The notes: a model not told the origin generated them from the sequence alone. 64,000 bases of DNA from Variovorax atrisoli 110B (GCF_000382045.1 NZ_KB907455.1:337076-401075), one strand, 5' to 3'. Shown: positions 41,410 through 50,376, counted from the first letter of the stretch. Numbers and translations: made by a program.

Positions 41410-41498
41410 GGCGAGATTGCCAACATGCCCCACGGAATGAATACTCCCTGCGAGTTTGTTCGGGCGCATTCAGGCACAGAGCCTTCGGGGGCCGATTC

Positions 41499-43232
41499 AT
41501 GATCCACATCGCTGTCATCACCCGGCAAGGCGCTCCGGCGGGGCAGTCCATCGCCGCGGACTTCGGCCCCAATGGCGGCACCATCGGGCGGGCCGATACC
41601 AACACGCTGGTGCTCGACGATCCCGACCGCACGGTGTCGCGGGTGCATGCGCAGGTGCTGTGCCGCGACGGGCAGTACTTCGTCATCGACCGGGGCAGCA
41701 ACCCGATGCAGTGCAACGGCGTGTCGCTGGGCTCGGGCAAGGAGGCGGCGCTGACCGACGGCGCGCGGCTGGTGGTGGGCAGCTTCGAACTCACGGTGCG
41801 CGTGACGGCGGCGGCACCGGCTGCCGGTGCCGCGCCGCAGCCCGCGCTGGCCATTCCCGAGACGGTGCTCGGTGCGTCCTCGGGTGCGCCTTCGGGTGCT
41901 GCGCCGTCGAGCGACGATCCCTTTGCGGACCTGCTCGCCGGCCTTGCGCCTCCACCTGCGCCGGCCGCACCGGCCGCGCCCTCCAGGCCGGCCGCGGCAT
42001 CTCCCGCGGCCGCGCTGCCCGATTCGCTGCTCTTTCCCGATCCGATGGAAAGCGGCTCGCGCAACGTGCAGGCCGCGCAGGTCGACCCCTTCGCCAACCT
42101 GCTCGGGCCCGCGCCGTCGTCGACGCCGGCGGCGGGCCTCGGCGCGCTCGATGATTTCTCCGATCTCGGTGCGCCGCCTGCGAACGGCAAGGCGGCGAAC
42201 ATCGACGAGCTTTTCGGCGGCATGGGCGGTGGCGGCGGCATCGGCGGCGATCCGCTCGCGCTGTCGCCGCTGGCCGATCCGCTGCTGCAGCCGAACACCG
42301 CGTCCAACGCCGATCCGCTGGCGGCCCTGCAGCAGGCTGCGCCTCCCACGCCGACGCCGCGCCCCGACCATTTGCCCATCGACCAGTTCGGCTTCACGCC
42401 GCCCAAGGCGGTCGAGCCGCCGAGACCGCCTGCGCCGCCGCCGGTGATGGCGCCCGCACCGTCACCGGTGCCCATGCCCGCGCCGCCGCCGCTGCCGCAG
42501 TTCGACGACATGACCGGGCAGCCGATCCGCATCAGCGGCCCGGAGGGCTCCGGCAGGCCGCTGGAGCCTTTGAAGCCTCCCGCTCCGGCACCCGTTGCCC
42601 GCTCGGCTGCGCAGCAGCCGCCGCCCGAGCGCATGGCCAGCGACGACGAACTGCTCGCGGCCTTCCTGCGTGGCCTCGCAAGCACGCACCAGCCGCCGGA
42701 GATGCTCACGCCGGGCCTGATGGAGCGCATCGGCTCGATGCTGCGCAGCGCCACCGAAGGCACGCTGCAGCTGCTGCTCACGCGCCAGGAGTTCAAGCGC
42801 GAGGTGCGCGCCGAGGTCACGATGATCGCGGCGCAGGCCAACAACCCGCTGAAGTTCTCGCCCACGGTCGAGGTGGCGCTGGCGCACCTGCTGGGCCCCG
42901 GCGTGCGCGGCTTCATGCCGCCCGAGGCCGCGATGCGCGATGCCTTCAACGACCTGCGCGCGCACCAGTTCGGCGTGATGGTGGGCATGCGCGCGGCGCT
43001 GGCCCATGTCATCGCGCGCTTCGAGCCGGCGGAGCTGGAGAAGAAGATCAGCGCGAAGACCGCGCTCGACGCGCTCTTCAGCGCCAACCGCAAGGCCAAG
43101 CTGTGGGACCAGTTCGTGTCGCTGTACGGCGGCATCGCGAGCGAGGCGGAAGACGACTTCCACAGCCTCTTCGGCAAGGCCTTCCTCGAGGCCTACGAGG
43201 AGCAGATGGCGCGCCTGAAGTCCGACGCCTGA
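41499..43232 (+). CDS. tagH: T6SS FHA-domain protein TagH (Fha)
   Basis: Forkhead-associated scaffold that is phosphorylated by the T6SS kinase and triggers assembly. Of 577 residues, 1-100 form the FHA domain (GTIGRADTNTLVLDDPDRTVSRVHAQV), then a 280-residue Pro/Ala-rich linker, then the TIGR03354-type C-terminal domain (about 400-577, LTPGLMERIGSMLRSATEGT, AAMRDAFNDLRAHQFGVMVG, LWDQFVSLYGGIASEAEDDF). The ATG at 41499 has only a weak SD. Followed by the PP2C phosphatase after 118 bp of plain sequence. Confidence 0.94.
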   Translation: MIHIAVITRQGAPAGQSIAADFGPNGGTIGRADTNTLVLDDPDRTVSRVHAQVLCRDGQYFVIDRGSNPMQCNGVSLGSGKEAALTDGARLVVGSFELTVRVTAAAPAAGAAPQPALAIPETVLGASSGAPSGAAPSSDDPFADLLAGLAPPPAPAAPAAPSRPAAASPAAALPDSLLFPDPMESGSRNVQAAQVDPFANLLGPAPSSTPAAGLGALDDFSDLGAPPANGKAANIDELFGGMGGGGGIGGDPLALSPLADPLLQPNTASNADPLAALQQAAPPTPTPRPDHLPIDQFGFTPPKAVEPPRPPAPPPVMAPAPSPVPMPAPPPLPQFDDMTGQPIRISGPEGSGRPLEPLKPPAPAPVARSAAQQPPPERMASDDELLAAFLRGLASTHQPPEMLTPGLMERIGSMLRSATEGTLQLLLTRQEFKREVRAEVTMIAAQANNPLKFSPTVEVALAHLLGPGVRGFMPPEAAMRDAFNDLRAHQFGVMVGMRAALAHVIARFEPAELEKKISAKTALDALFSANRKAKLWDQFVSLYGGIASEAEDDFHSLFGKAFLEAYEEQMARLKSDA

Positions 43233-43350
43233 CCCGCCCGGCCACAGGAACAGGCGCACAAGCAGCGACAGCAAGAGCAACGGCAGGCAGTCACGCACGC
43301 AGCACGAACGACGGCACAACAACCACCGCAGCACCCGCGAGGCACCCCGC

Positions 43351-44145
43351 TTGGAAATTGAAATCGTCACGCTCTCCCGCCAGGGGGGCCGTACCTACAA
43401 CGAGGACGTGCATGGCCATTGGCACGACGAGCGCTACGTCGCCTGCCTGGTGGCCGACGGCGCCGGCGGTCATGGCGGCGGCGACGTGGCAGCGGCCACC
43501 GCGCGCGCCAGCATGCTCGGCGGCTTCTCGGTCGCGCCGGGGCTCGACGAAGCCACGCTGCGCGGCCTGGTGGAGCAGGCCAACCGCGACGTGGTCGCTC
43601 GCCAGGCCGAGGGCGGCAAGCTCGCGGGCATGCGCTCGACCATCGTCTTCGCGGCCATCGACCTCGAAAGCCAGGCGCTCGCCTGGGTGCACAGCGGCGA
43701 CAGCCGCGCCTACCTGTTCCGCGGCGGCGCCATCGTGGCGCGCACCACCGACCACAGCCTCGTGCAGCAGATGGTGGCCGGCGGCATGCTCGACGAGGAG
43801 GGCGCGCGGCTGCATCCGCAGCGCAACATGCTGCTGTCGGCGTTGGGCTCGATCGAGGAGGAGCCCGAGATCGCCGTGTCCGAGCGCATGCGCCTGCTGC
43901 CGGGCGACGTGCTGCTGCTGTGCAGCGACGGCGTGTGGGAGCCGCTGGGCGACGAGTGCCTGATCGACACGCTGCATGCCTCGCGCACGCCCAGCCAGTG
44001 GACCGAGCTGATCGATGCGCAGGTCAAGGCGAATGCCAAGCCGGGCCACGACAACTACACGGCGCTCACGCTGTGGGTGATCGAGGACGACGAGGACGAC
44101 GTGACACGGCTGATGCCGGAGAACGCGATGCCGACGGATTCCTGA
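43351..44145 (+). CDS. pppA: PP2C-type Ser/Thr phosphatase (PppA role)
   Basis: 264-residue PPM-family metal-dependent phosphatase that would counteract the kinase at 9025-10968 by dephosphorylating TagH. Motifs: YNEDVHG near the start, LVADGAGGHGGGDVAA, SGDSRAYLFRGG, SLVQQMVAGG, LLCSDGVWE and GHDNYTALTL. All metal-ligand aspartates are present. The start is probably TTG at 43351 (LEIEIVTLSRQG) with GAGG at 43339-43342; no ATG fits. Last gene of the rightward T6SS block, ending 50 bp before a strong terminator. Confidence 0.92.
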   Translation: MEIEIVTLSRQGGRTYNEDVHGHWHDERYVACLVADGAGGHGGGDVAAATARASMLGGFSVAPGLDEATLRGLVEQANRDVVARQAEGGKLAGMRSTIVFAAIDLESQALAWVHSGDSRAYLFRGGAIVARTTDHSLVQQMVAGGMLDEEGARLHPQRNMLLSALGSIEEEPEIAVSERMRLLPGDVLLLCSDGVWEPLGDECLIDTLHASRTPSQWTELIDAQVKANAKPGHDNYTALTLWVIEDDEDDVTRLMPENAMPTDS

Positions 44146-44195
44146 ATCCTCTCGCCTGCGCAGCGAAGGAAGCAAGCAAGCCAGCGCAGAAAGGA

Positions 44196-44227
44196 AAAGG
44201 GCCCGCAGCGATCGCTCCGGGCCCTTT
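44196..44227. terminator. Bidirectional intrinsic terminator between pppA and the leftward hcp operon
   Basis: A perfect 10-bp stem AAAGGGCCCG / CGGGCCCTTT with a 12-base loop lies between two convergent operons, with A-rich DNA on the left and TTT on the right. It can end transcription from both sides. Confidence 0.85.
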
Positions 44228-44265
44228 CTGCATCAGCCGGGTCGGCTGTTCCCTCGGTCCTTCGT

Positions 44266-44805
44266 TCAGGCGCCGCCCGTGGTCGGCACCGTCTGCGGCG
44301 CGACGTAGGTGTACTTGCTCGCCGTCTTCTTGACCTTCTTCAGCGCGCTGCGCAGCAGCAGGGGCATGTCCGCGCGGTTGGGCAGGTTCGTGTAGTTGTC
44401 GATGCCCTGTTCCTTGCAGCAGTTGGCACAGCCGTTGTTGAGCAGGTCGAGCGCGTAGCGCGACTTGCTCAGCGTGCTGGATGCGCCGGGTGCACGGAAC
44501 GGATCGAAGATACCGTCCGGCAGCACCTTCTGTCCGAGCGCGATCGCCTGCGCCTGGAAGTGCGTGATGTGCTTCTGCGTGATCGGGCCGTAGTAGCCGT
44601 CCACGACGATCACCTCGGTCTGGCCCGGGGGCGGGTCCAGGTCGTGGTTGAAGCCGAGCAGCTCGTAGTAGAAGATCTTGAACAGCGCCTGCACCAGCAT
44701 CACGTCTTCACGCGTGTTGGAGCCGATCCTGCCGACCGACCAGTCGATGTTGTAGGCGGTGAGCAGATCGCCGCTCTTGCCGATGAGTGGGGTGCTGAAT
44801 GCCAT
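44266..44805 (-). CDS. Peptidoglycan-binding-like protein downstream of hcp
   Basis: 179 residues from the ATG at 44805 (GGAG seven bases upstream; an in-frame start at 44847 is possible). An N-terminal PG_binding_1-like unit reads EDVMLVQALFKIFYYELLG ... VIVVDGYYGPITQKHITHFQ, like the VDG.xGP.T....FQ repeats of cell-wall-binding proteins. The second half has a Cys cluster (NNGCANCCKEQG) and ends KYTYVAPQTVPTTGGA. No signal peptide. It is the last gene of tssA-tssB-tssC-hcp, so it may be an Hcp-delivered cargo or an assembly factor. Not a known core component. Confidence 0.65.
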   Translation of the reverse strand: MAFSTPLIGKSGDLLTAYNIDWSVGRIGSNTREDVMLVQALFKIFYYELLGFNHDLDPPPGQTEVIVVDGYYGPITQKHITHFQAQAIALGQKVLPDGIFDPFRAPGASSTLSKSRYALDLLNNGCANCCKEQGIDNYTNLPNRADMPLLLRSALKKVKKTASKYTYVAPQTVPTTGGA

Positions 44806-44886
44806 TGCATTGCTCCGGTGAGGACGCATGGAAACCGCATCGGGCACAGGCGCGCCCGATGCCGTGCCCCGCGGGTCCGTCGTCCG

Positions 44887-45366
44887 TCAGCGGGTCTCGG
44901 TGGTGGCCACGTTCCAGCCGAACTTGACTTCGCCGCCGGCGGCGCCCTTGTCGTCCTGGGCCTTGTAGGCGAACTCGATGTCCTTGAACGAGCAGGAGAC
45001 CTGTTCCTGCACGTCGCCGCCTTGCGCGCCGCCGGGGCCGACCATGGCGATGAAGACTTCCTTGAGCGTGACCTTCAGGTACTCCTGCTGGCCTTCGCCC
45101 GACTTGCGGCAGGTCAGGACCAGGTCCTTGAAGTGCTTGCCGCTCACGCAGTTCTTGGCCAGCACGGGGGAGGCCTTGTCGTAGGTGTGCGTGAAGTGGA
45201 ACTCTCCCGGCGTGGCCTTGCCCTTGCCCGAGCCGCCGCCCGAGCCGGCGCCCGAGGCGTTGCTCACGTTCCAGGTCCACGACGAGATCTCGATCTCGTC
45301 CTTGTGGTCCTTGTGGGAAGACTCGCCCTTGACGCCGTCGAGCTTGATGTGAAAGTCAGAAGACAT
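44887..45366 (-). CDS. hcp: T6SS tube protein Hcp (TssD)
   Basis: 159-residue Hcp1-family protein that forms the inner tube. Matches include FHIKLDGVKGESSHKDHKDEI, EISSWTWNVSNASGAGSGGG, FHFTHTYDKASPVLAKNC and KVTLKEVFIAMVGPGG. A strong SD AAGGAGTAGGAAC precedes the ATG. Its own 167-bp upstream gap, with a hairpin after tssC, suggests separate or enhanced expression. A divergent paralogue lies at 17237-17794. Confidence 0.96.
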   Translation of the reverse strand: MSSDFHIKLDGVKGESSHKDHKDEIEISSWTWNVSNASGAGSGGGSGKGKATPGEFHFTHTYDKASPVLAKNCVSGKHFKDLVLTCRKSGEGQQEYLKVTLKEVFIAMVGPGGAQGGDVQEQVSCSFKDIEFAYKAQDDKGAAGGEVKFGWNVATTETR

Positions 45367-45493
45367 GTTCCTACTCCTTGGAACCCGATTGCGTTCGGGC
45401 AGTTGCTGTTGATGATCGAGACGGATGCTTGTGCTGCCGGTGGCTTGTCGGCGGGGCCGGTCCCCGGCAGCTGTGGATAGAACGAAAACGGGA

Positions 45494-45526
45494 GCCGGAA
45501 TTTCAAGAAAGTCCGGCCCGTTTTTT
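45494..45526. terminator. Hairpin in the tssC-hcp gap (possible attenuator)
   Basis: GCCGGA (45494-45499) pairs with TCCGGC (45512-45517) across 12 bases. On the plus strand TTTTTT follows at 45521-45526; on the operon's own (minus) strand the downstream sequence is CCCGTTTTCGTTC. Could partly uncouple hcp from tssC. Weak evidence. Confidence 0.35.
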
Positions 45527-45533
45527 CAGGCCT

Positions 45534-47027
45534 TCACGCGCCGCCCTTGGCCGAGGGCAGCTTCGACACCAGGCGCAGCGAGACCGTGAGTCCCTCGAGC
45601 TGGTAGTGCGGGCGCAGGAAGAACTTGGAGGTGTAGTAGCCCGGGTTGCCTTCCACTTCCTCCACGATCACCTCGGCGGCGGCCAGCGGCTTCTGGGCCT
45701 TGGTGATCTCCGAGGAGTTGGCGGGGTCGCCGTCCACGTAGTTCATGATCCACTTGTTGAGCCAGCGCTGCATGTCCTCGCGCTCCTTGAAGCTGCCGAT
45801 CTTGTCCCGCACGATGCACTTGAGGTAGTGCGCGAAGCGGTTGCAGGCGAAGAGGTAGGGCAGGCGCGCCGCCAGGTTGGCGTTGGCGGTGGCGTCGGGG
45901 TCGTCGTACTCGGCGGGCTTGTTCAGCGACTGCGCGCCGATGAAGGCCGCGAAGTCGGAGTTCTTGCGGTGGATCATCGACAGCAGCCCCGCCTTCGAGA
46001 GCTCGGCCTCGCGGCGGTCGCTGATGGCGATCTCGGTGGGGCACTTCTGGTCCACGCCGCCGTCGTCGCTCGGGAAGGTGTGCAGCGGCAGGTTCTCCAC
46101 CGCGCCGCCCGACTCGATGCCGCGGATGCGCGAGCCCCAGCCGTAGAGCTTGTACGAGCGGTTGATGTTGGTCGCCATCGCGTAGGCCGCGTTGGCCCAC
46201 GAATACTTGTTGTGGTCGGCGCCGGCGGTGTCTTCCTCGAAGTCGAACTCCTCCACCGGATTGGTGTTGGCGCCATAGGGCGTGCGCGCCAGGAAGCGCG
46301 GCATGCACAGGCCGAGGTACTTGGAATCGTCCGACTCGCGCAGCGAGCGCCAGGCGGCGTACTCGGGCGTGGAGAAGATCTTGGTCAGGTCGCGCGGGTT
46401 CGCGAGCTCCTGCCACGACTCCATCTGCATCAGGTTCGGGCTCGCGCCGGTGATGAAGGGCGCGTGCGCGGCCGCGGCGATCTTGGCCATTTCGCCGAGC
46501 AGTTCCACGTCGGGCGGGCTCTGGTCGAAGTGGTAGTCGCCCACCAGCGCGCCGAAGGGCTCGCCGCCGAACTGGCCGTACTCCTGCTCGTAGATCTTCT
46601 TGAACATCGGGCTCTGGTCCCAGGCCGCGCCCTTGAACTTCTTGAGGTTCTTGGCCAGCTCCTGCTTGGAGATGTCCATCACCCGGATCTTGAGGTTCTC
46701 GTCGGTCTCGGTGTTGTTCACCATGTAGTGCAGGCCGCGCCACGCACTCTCGAGCTTCTGGTAGTCGGGGTGGTGGATGATCTTGTTGACCTGGTCGGTG
46801 AGCTTGGCGTCGATCGCGGCGATCATGGCCTGGATCGACTTGGTCACGTCCTTGCCGATGACGGTGCTGTTGGCCAGCGCCTGCTGCGCCAGCGTGAGCA
46901 CGGCGGCTTCGACGGCGCTCTTGGCTTCGTCGCTGCGCGGCTTGAATTCCTTCTGCAGCAGCGAGGAAAAGTCGCTGCCCGCATATTCGACGTCTTTCAG
47001 CGCGCTCTGTTCGAGTGCTTCGGCCAT
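45534..47027 (-). CDS. tssC: T6SS large sheath protein TssC (VipB)
   Basis: 497-residue large subunit of the contractile sheath. Family strings include SAWRGLHYMVNNTETDENLKI, EYGQFGGEPFGALVGDYHFD, GASPNLMQMESWQEL, FLARTPYGANTNPVEEFDFE and the C-terminal GYYTSKFFLRPHYQLEGLTV. Normal length. 38 bp behind tssB in tssA-tssB-tssC-hcp. Confidence 0.98.
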   Translation of the reverse strand: MAEALEQSALKDVEYAGSDFSSLLQKEFKPRSDEAKSAVEAAVLTLAQQALANSTVIGKDVTKSIQAMIAAIDAKLTDQVNKIIHHPDYQKLESAWRGLHYMVNNTETDENLKIRVMDISKQELAKNLKKFKGAAWDQSPMFKKIYEQEYGQFGGEPFGALVGDYHFDQSPPDVELLGEMAKIAAAAHAPFITGASPNLMQMESWQELANPRDLTKIFSTPEYAAWRSLRESDDSKYLGLCMPRFLARTPYGANTNPVEEFDFEEDTAGADHNKYSWANAAYAMATNINRSYKLYGWGSRIRGIESGGAVENLPLHTFPSDDGGVDQKCPTEIAISDRREAELSKAGLLSMIHRKNSDFAAFIGAQSLNKPAEYDDPDATANANLAARLPYLFACNRFAHYLKCIVRDKIGSFKEREDMQRWLNKWIMNYVDGDPANSSEITKAQKPLAAAEVIVEEVEGNPGYYTSKFFLRPHYQLEGLTVSLRLVSKLPSAKGGA

Positions 47028-47065
47028 GGTGATCTACTCCTCGTGTGCTCTGATGGTTGTCGGTG

Positions 47066-47581
47066 TCAGGCAGCGGGTGCGCCGCCGTCCTCGGGTTTCT
47101 TGCTCGCCGCCAGCGTCTGCAGCAGGGCCGGGTCCTCGAGCACCTTGGCCAGCAGTTCCTCTGCGCCGCCCTTGCCGTCCATGTAGGTGACGAGGTTCGA
47201 CAGCTGCGTGCGCGCCTCCAGCAGCTTGTTGAGCGCGCCGACCTTGCGCGCCACCGCGGCGGGCGAGAAGTCGTCCATGTTCTCGAAGGTGAGCTCCACC
47301 TTCAGGTCGCCCTCGCCGGTGAGCGAGTTCTCCACCGCGAAGGCCGCGCGCGGCTTCATGGCCTTCATGCGCGAGTCGAAGTTGTCGACGTCGATCTCCA
47401 GGAACTTGCGGTCGGCCACCGGCGCGAGCGGGTCGGCCGGCTTGCCGGAGAGGTCCGCCAGCACGCCCATGACGAAGGGCAGCTGCACCTTCTTCTCGGC
47501 CCCGTAGAGCTCCACGTCGTACTCGATCTGGACCCGGGGCGCCCGGTTGCGGGCGATGAATTTCTGACTGCTCTTGGCCAT
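47066..47581 (-). CDS. tssB: T6SS small sheath protein TssB (VipA)
   Basis: 171-residue partner of TssC. Diagnostic strings: SQKFIARNRAPRVQIEYDVE, LPFVMGVLADLSG, RKFLEIDVDNFDSRMKAMKP and LTFENMDDFSPAAVARKV. TagJ (17883-18722) is expected to bind its N-terminus. Confidence 0.98.
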   Translation of the reverse strand: MAKSSQKFIARNRAPRVQIEYDVELYGAEKKVQLPFVMGVLADLSGKPADPLAPVADRKFLEIDVDNFDSRMKAMKPRAAFAVENSLTGEGDLKVELTFENMDDFSPAAVARKVGALNKLLEARTQLSNLVTYMDGKGGAEELLAKVLEDPALLQTLAASKKPEDGGAPAA

Positions 47582-47632
47582 GGAGATGCTCCTTGCGGGT
47601 GTGAATGGGGACGGATGCGGGGTGGTCGGGGC

Positions 47633-48670
47633 TTATTCGGAAGGACGTCGGCCCGTGACCGTTTCGATGGTGTCCATCGCGTTCGGCGCGAGGTTGGCCA
47701 TGATCTCGAGGAAGCTCACGCCGATGAGCTTCTTGGCGCGCTCGATCAGCAGCGGCGCCGGATTGCCGGGCTCGGCCTGCTCCAGGTAGCGGATCACCCG
47801 GTCGAGCATCTGTACCGCGTCCTGGCGGCTCTGGATCTCGCCGCGCGCCGCGGCAGGGCGTGTGGATGCCGTGCCGCCGGCCTGCGTGTCTTCGGCGCCC
47901 GCGTCCTGCGCGGCGGCGCCATCGGCAGTCGATCCGCTGGCGGAGGCGCTTGCCTTCTGCAGCACGCGCGCGATGGAGCGCAGCGGGTCGAGGTCGACGG
48001 CATCGGTGCGGCCGGTGCGCTCGGCGATGAGCTTCCTCAGCTGCTCCACCAGCGCAGGCACCTCGAGCGCGGCCGCGACGGCATCGGGCCGCTCGGCCTG
48101 TATCGCCTCCAGCCCGCCCTGCACCTGCGCCATCGAATAGGTGGCCTCGCCGCCCACGGCGGTGAGCGCGTTGTGCGCGATGGCGATGTCGCGCACGCGA
48201 ATCGGACCCACGCCGCGCGCATTGCCGACCTGCGCCTCGTAGAGGTCGCGCAGGCCCGTGGCCTCGTCGGTCAGCGGCGCGAGCGCGTTCAGGCGCATCG
48301 TCGGGTCGTTGTCGTCGTCGGCATCCAGCTTTGGATGTATGCCGTCCCAGAAGGTGTCGAGCAATGCATTGAGCAGCCGCAGCCCGGCGGCGAAGCCCTG
48401 CACGCCCTGCATGCGGGTGGATGCGCGCAGCAGCAGCACGGCGGCGCGCACGTCCTTGCTGCGGCGAAGGATGTTCTCGGCCTTCTCGCCCACCTCGCGC
48501 CACTCGGGCTCGACCGCGGGGATCACCGTGTCGCCGAACTGCTGCTCGGGCTTGCCCTGCGCATCCGCGACCAGCGCCATGAAGTCCGCGTCGTACTCGA
48601 GATCGTCGCCGCAAGGCGATGCATCGCCGATGGGCGCGAGCAGTGTTGCAGCGAGTTCGTTGGTCAGCAT
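47633..48670 (-). CDS. tssA: T6SS protein TssA (ImpA domain, short type)
   Basis: 345 residues with the ImpA N-terminal domain: LLAPIGDASPCGDDLEYDAD, EPEWREVGEKAENILRRSKD, DTFWDGIHPKLDADDDNDPT, then a Ser/Ala/Gln linker and a helical C-terminal part (RQDAVQMLDRVIRYLEQAEP, PLLIERAKKLIGVSFLEIMA). The frame is open upstream to about 48796, but family members begin at MLTNEL-like sequence, so ATG at 48670 is used. First gene of the leftward sheath/tube operon. Confidence 0.95.
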   Translation of the reverse strand: MLTNELAATLLAPIGDASPCGDDLEYDADFMALVADAQGKPEQQFGDTVIPAVEPEWREVGEKAENILRRSKDVRAAVLLLRASTRMQGVQGFAAGLRLLNALLDTFWDGIHPKLDADDDNDPTMRLNALAPLTDEATGLRDLYEAQVGNARGVGPIRVRDIAIAHNALTAVGGEATYSMAQVQGGLEAIQAERPDAVAAALEVPALVEQLRKLIAERTGRTDAVDLDPLRSIARVLQKASASASGSTADGAAAQDAGAEDTQAGGTASTRPAAARGEIQSRQDAVQMLDRVIRYLEQAEPGNPAPLLIERAKKLIGVSFLEIMANLAPNAMDTIETVTGRRPSE

Positions 48671-48694
48671 GTTGCCTATCGGAGTTCGCTGGTG

Positions 48695-48723
48695 ATAATC
48701 AAAGATGCGTCTTGACCGGTCAA
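48695..48723 (-). promoter_or_regulatory. Candidate promoter of the tssA operon with TTGACCGGTCAA palindrome
   Basis: On the minus strand TTGACC (48723-48718) is separated by 17 bases from GATTAT (48700-48695), a plausible sigma-70 -35/-10 pair, 24 bases before the tssA ATG. The -35 is half of the perfect 12-bp palindrome TTGACCGGTCAA at 48712-48723, which lies only 18 bp before the divergent tssJ ATG, so a regulator bound there could affect both. Confidence 0.5.
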
Positions 48724-48741
48724 TGCAACGAAGGGAATAGC

Positions 48742-49254
48742 ATGCGCACGCTGGGTACACACCATTCGTCCTATGAGGGCTTCCTTGCCGCAGCAACGCG
48801 GCGCCACATCGCCGTTCTTGGCCTTGCTGGAGCCGGTCTTCTGCTTGCGGGCTGCGCGGCGAAGCCCGTGGTCACCACCGTGGCCGTCACGCTCACGGCA
48901 GGTGCGGACGCCAACCCCGATGCGCGCGGCCGCGCTTCTCCGCTCACGGTGCGCGTATATGCATTGAAGTCGCCCGGCCCGTTCGAAGGCGCCGACTTCT
49001 TCTCGCTCTTCGAGAAGGACCAGGCCACGCTCGGCGCGGAACTGGTGCAACGCGAGGAAGTGCTGCTGCGGCCCGGCGAGACGAAGAAGCTCGACTTCAA
49101 CCTGCCGCCCGACGCGAAGTCGATGGGCGTGATGGCGGCCTATCGCGATCTCGACCGCGCGCGCTGGCGCGAGGTGCGTCCGGTGGTCACCGGCAAGGCG
49201 CAGTCGCTGGACGTCACCCTCGGCGCGCGCGCGATGCGCATCGACGCGAAGTAA
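48742..49254 (+). CDS. tssJ: T6SS outer-membrane lipoprotein TssJ
   Basis: 170-residue lipoprotein that anchors TssM at the outer membrane. Signal peptide with lipobox LLLAGC (Cys 38), then the transthyretin-like fold: VAVTLTAGADANPDARGRAS, PLTVRVYALKSPGPFEGADF, FSLFEKDQATLGAELVQREE and LRPGETKKLDF. AAGGGA precedes the ATG. Encoded alone and divergently from tssA, away from tssL and tssM. Confidence 0.95.
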   Translation: MRTLGTHHSSYEGFLAAATRRHIAVLGLAGAGLLLAGCAAKPVVTTVAVTLTAGADANPDARGRASPLTVRVYALKSPGPFEGADFFSLFEKDQATLGAELVQREEVLLRPGETKKLDFNLPPDAKSMGVMAAYRDLDRARWREVRPVVTGKAQSLDVTLGARAMRIDAK

Positions 49255-49275
49255 CGCCTTCTCTATCGCTCCCAC

Positions 49276-50376
49276 TCAGGAGGGCCTTCCTGGACGCACC
49301 AGGGGCTGGTCGACCGGAAGGAAGTGCTCGAAGAGGTCGTGCACGAAGGCACCACCGGCCGCATCCGATGCGGACGCCGTGAGATAGAGGCCGCGCCAGC
49401 GCGGCGCGCGCTGCAGCCCCTTGCCGTGGTTCTCGAACAGTACCTGCGCGAACTCGCGCAGCCCCGGCTGCAGGGCGCGGACCGCTTCCACGAACTCATG
49501 GATCGCGAGCCGTCCGGTGGGCCCCGGCTGCTCGCGCAGCAATGACATGCGCAGCGCGTGCAGCTGCTGCGCGATGGGCTCGAACACGGCGTCGAGCCGC
49601 TCGCCCGCAGGAGTCTCGATGAAGGCGGAGGGATCGGTCAGCCGATGTCCCAGCGCCTGTGCGAGCACCTCTGGCGGCAGGGCGCCGCGCAAGGTCGCGT
49701 AGCCCGCAAGCCGTTCGAGCCCGGTCACGACGAGATAGGTGGGCATCAGCAGCCGGAGGCCGTCGCTGGCTTCGTCGAGCAGGCGACGCGTTCGCTCGGC
49801 GAGCGACTTGAGCTGCGAGGCTTCGGCATCGAGCAGTTCGCCGGCTGCCACCGCCACCACGAGGCCGTTGAGCGGCAGGCGATCTCGTCGCTCAGCAAGT
49901 GCCAGAAGCGAGTGCAGCCACAGGCTGCGCGACTGTTGTGGCGTATCTGCGGTGTCCCCGACCGCGCCCGGATCGATCTCGATGGCCACCAGCCGTCGGG
50001 TCAGCCACCAGTGCCACCAGGCGGCCTGGGATGCGTCATCCGCGCGCTCGGCGTGTGCGGTCTCCAGCAGCCCGCGAAGGTTGGCGGATGCGTCGCCGAA
50101 GAAGAGCAGCCACGGAACGGGAGGCCTTGCACATGGCGTGCGGCGCATCGCCTGCTGCGCCTGCGCCATGCCTTCCTTGAGCGTGTCGATGGCGATCGCC
50201 GTCGCACCCGCGTCGGCCGTCGGCTCGCCCATGGCCGCGAGGCTCTTCTGCAGCCCGCGCCGCCGCGCGCCGCGGCCGGCGTCGCGCACCACCGCGTACA
50301 ACAGGCCGAAGCCCAGCAGGCACAGCGACAGCAGCAGCCAGAAGCGGTGGGCGGGCGACAGGAGCAGGGCATTCAT
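49276..50376 (-). CDS. Short TssM-like protein lacking P-loop lysine and periplasmic domain
   Basis: 366 residues resembling only the N-terminal cytoplasmic part of TssM/IcmF. One membrane helix (about 12-31) is followed by VPWLLFFGDASANLRGLLETA where TssM has PWY.xxGxPGxGKT; the glycines and lysine of Walker A are lost. Further TssM-like strings: RLPLNGLVVAVAAGELL, SLAERTRRLLDEASDGLRLL, MPTYLVVTGLERLAGYA (matches PVYVLVTKSDLLYGF). No third helix or periplasmic region, so it cannot reach TssJ. ATGA overlap with the DotU/DUF4384 gene, forming a second L-M pair. Reads as intact rather than decayed. Confidence 0.75.
   Translation of the reverse strand: MNALLLSPAHRFWLLLSLCLLGFGLLYAVVRDAGRGARRRGLQKSLAAMGEPTADAGATAIAIDTLKEGMAQAQQAMRRTPCARPPVPWLLFFGDASANLRGLLETAHAERADDASQAAWWHWWLTRRLVAIEIDPGAVGDTADTPQQSRSLWLHSLLALAERRDRLPLNGLVVAVAAGELLDAEASQLKSLAERTRRLLDEASDGLRLLMPTYLVVTGLERLAGYATLRGALPPEVLAQALGHRLTDPSAFIETPAGERLDAVFEPIAQQLHALRMSLLREQPGPTGRLAIHEFVEAVRALQPGLREFAQVLFENHGKGLQRAPRWRGLYLTASASDAAGGAFVHDLFEHFLPVDQPLVRPGRPS

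Noticed and set aside
49276..50376. Short TssM as a pseudogene
   Set aside because: The frame is intact, has an ATGA-coupled start and normal codon use, and ends without a frameshifted remnant downstream. Treated as a real short protein.
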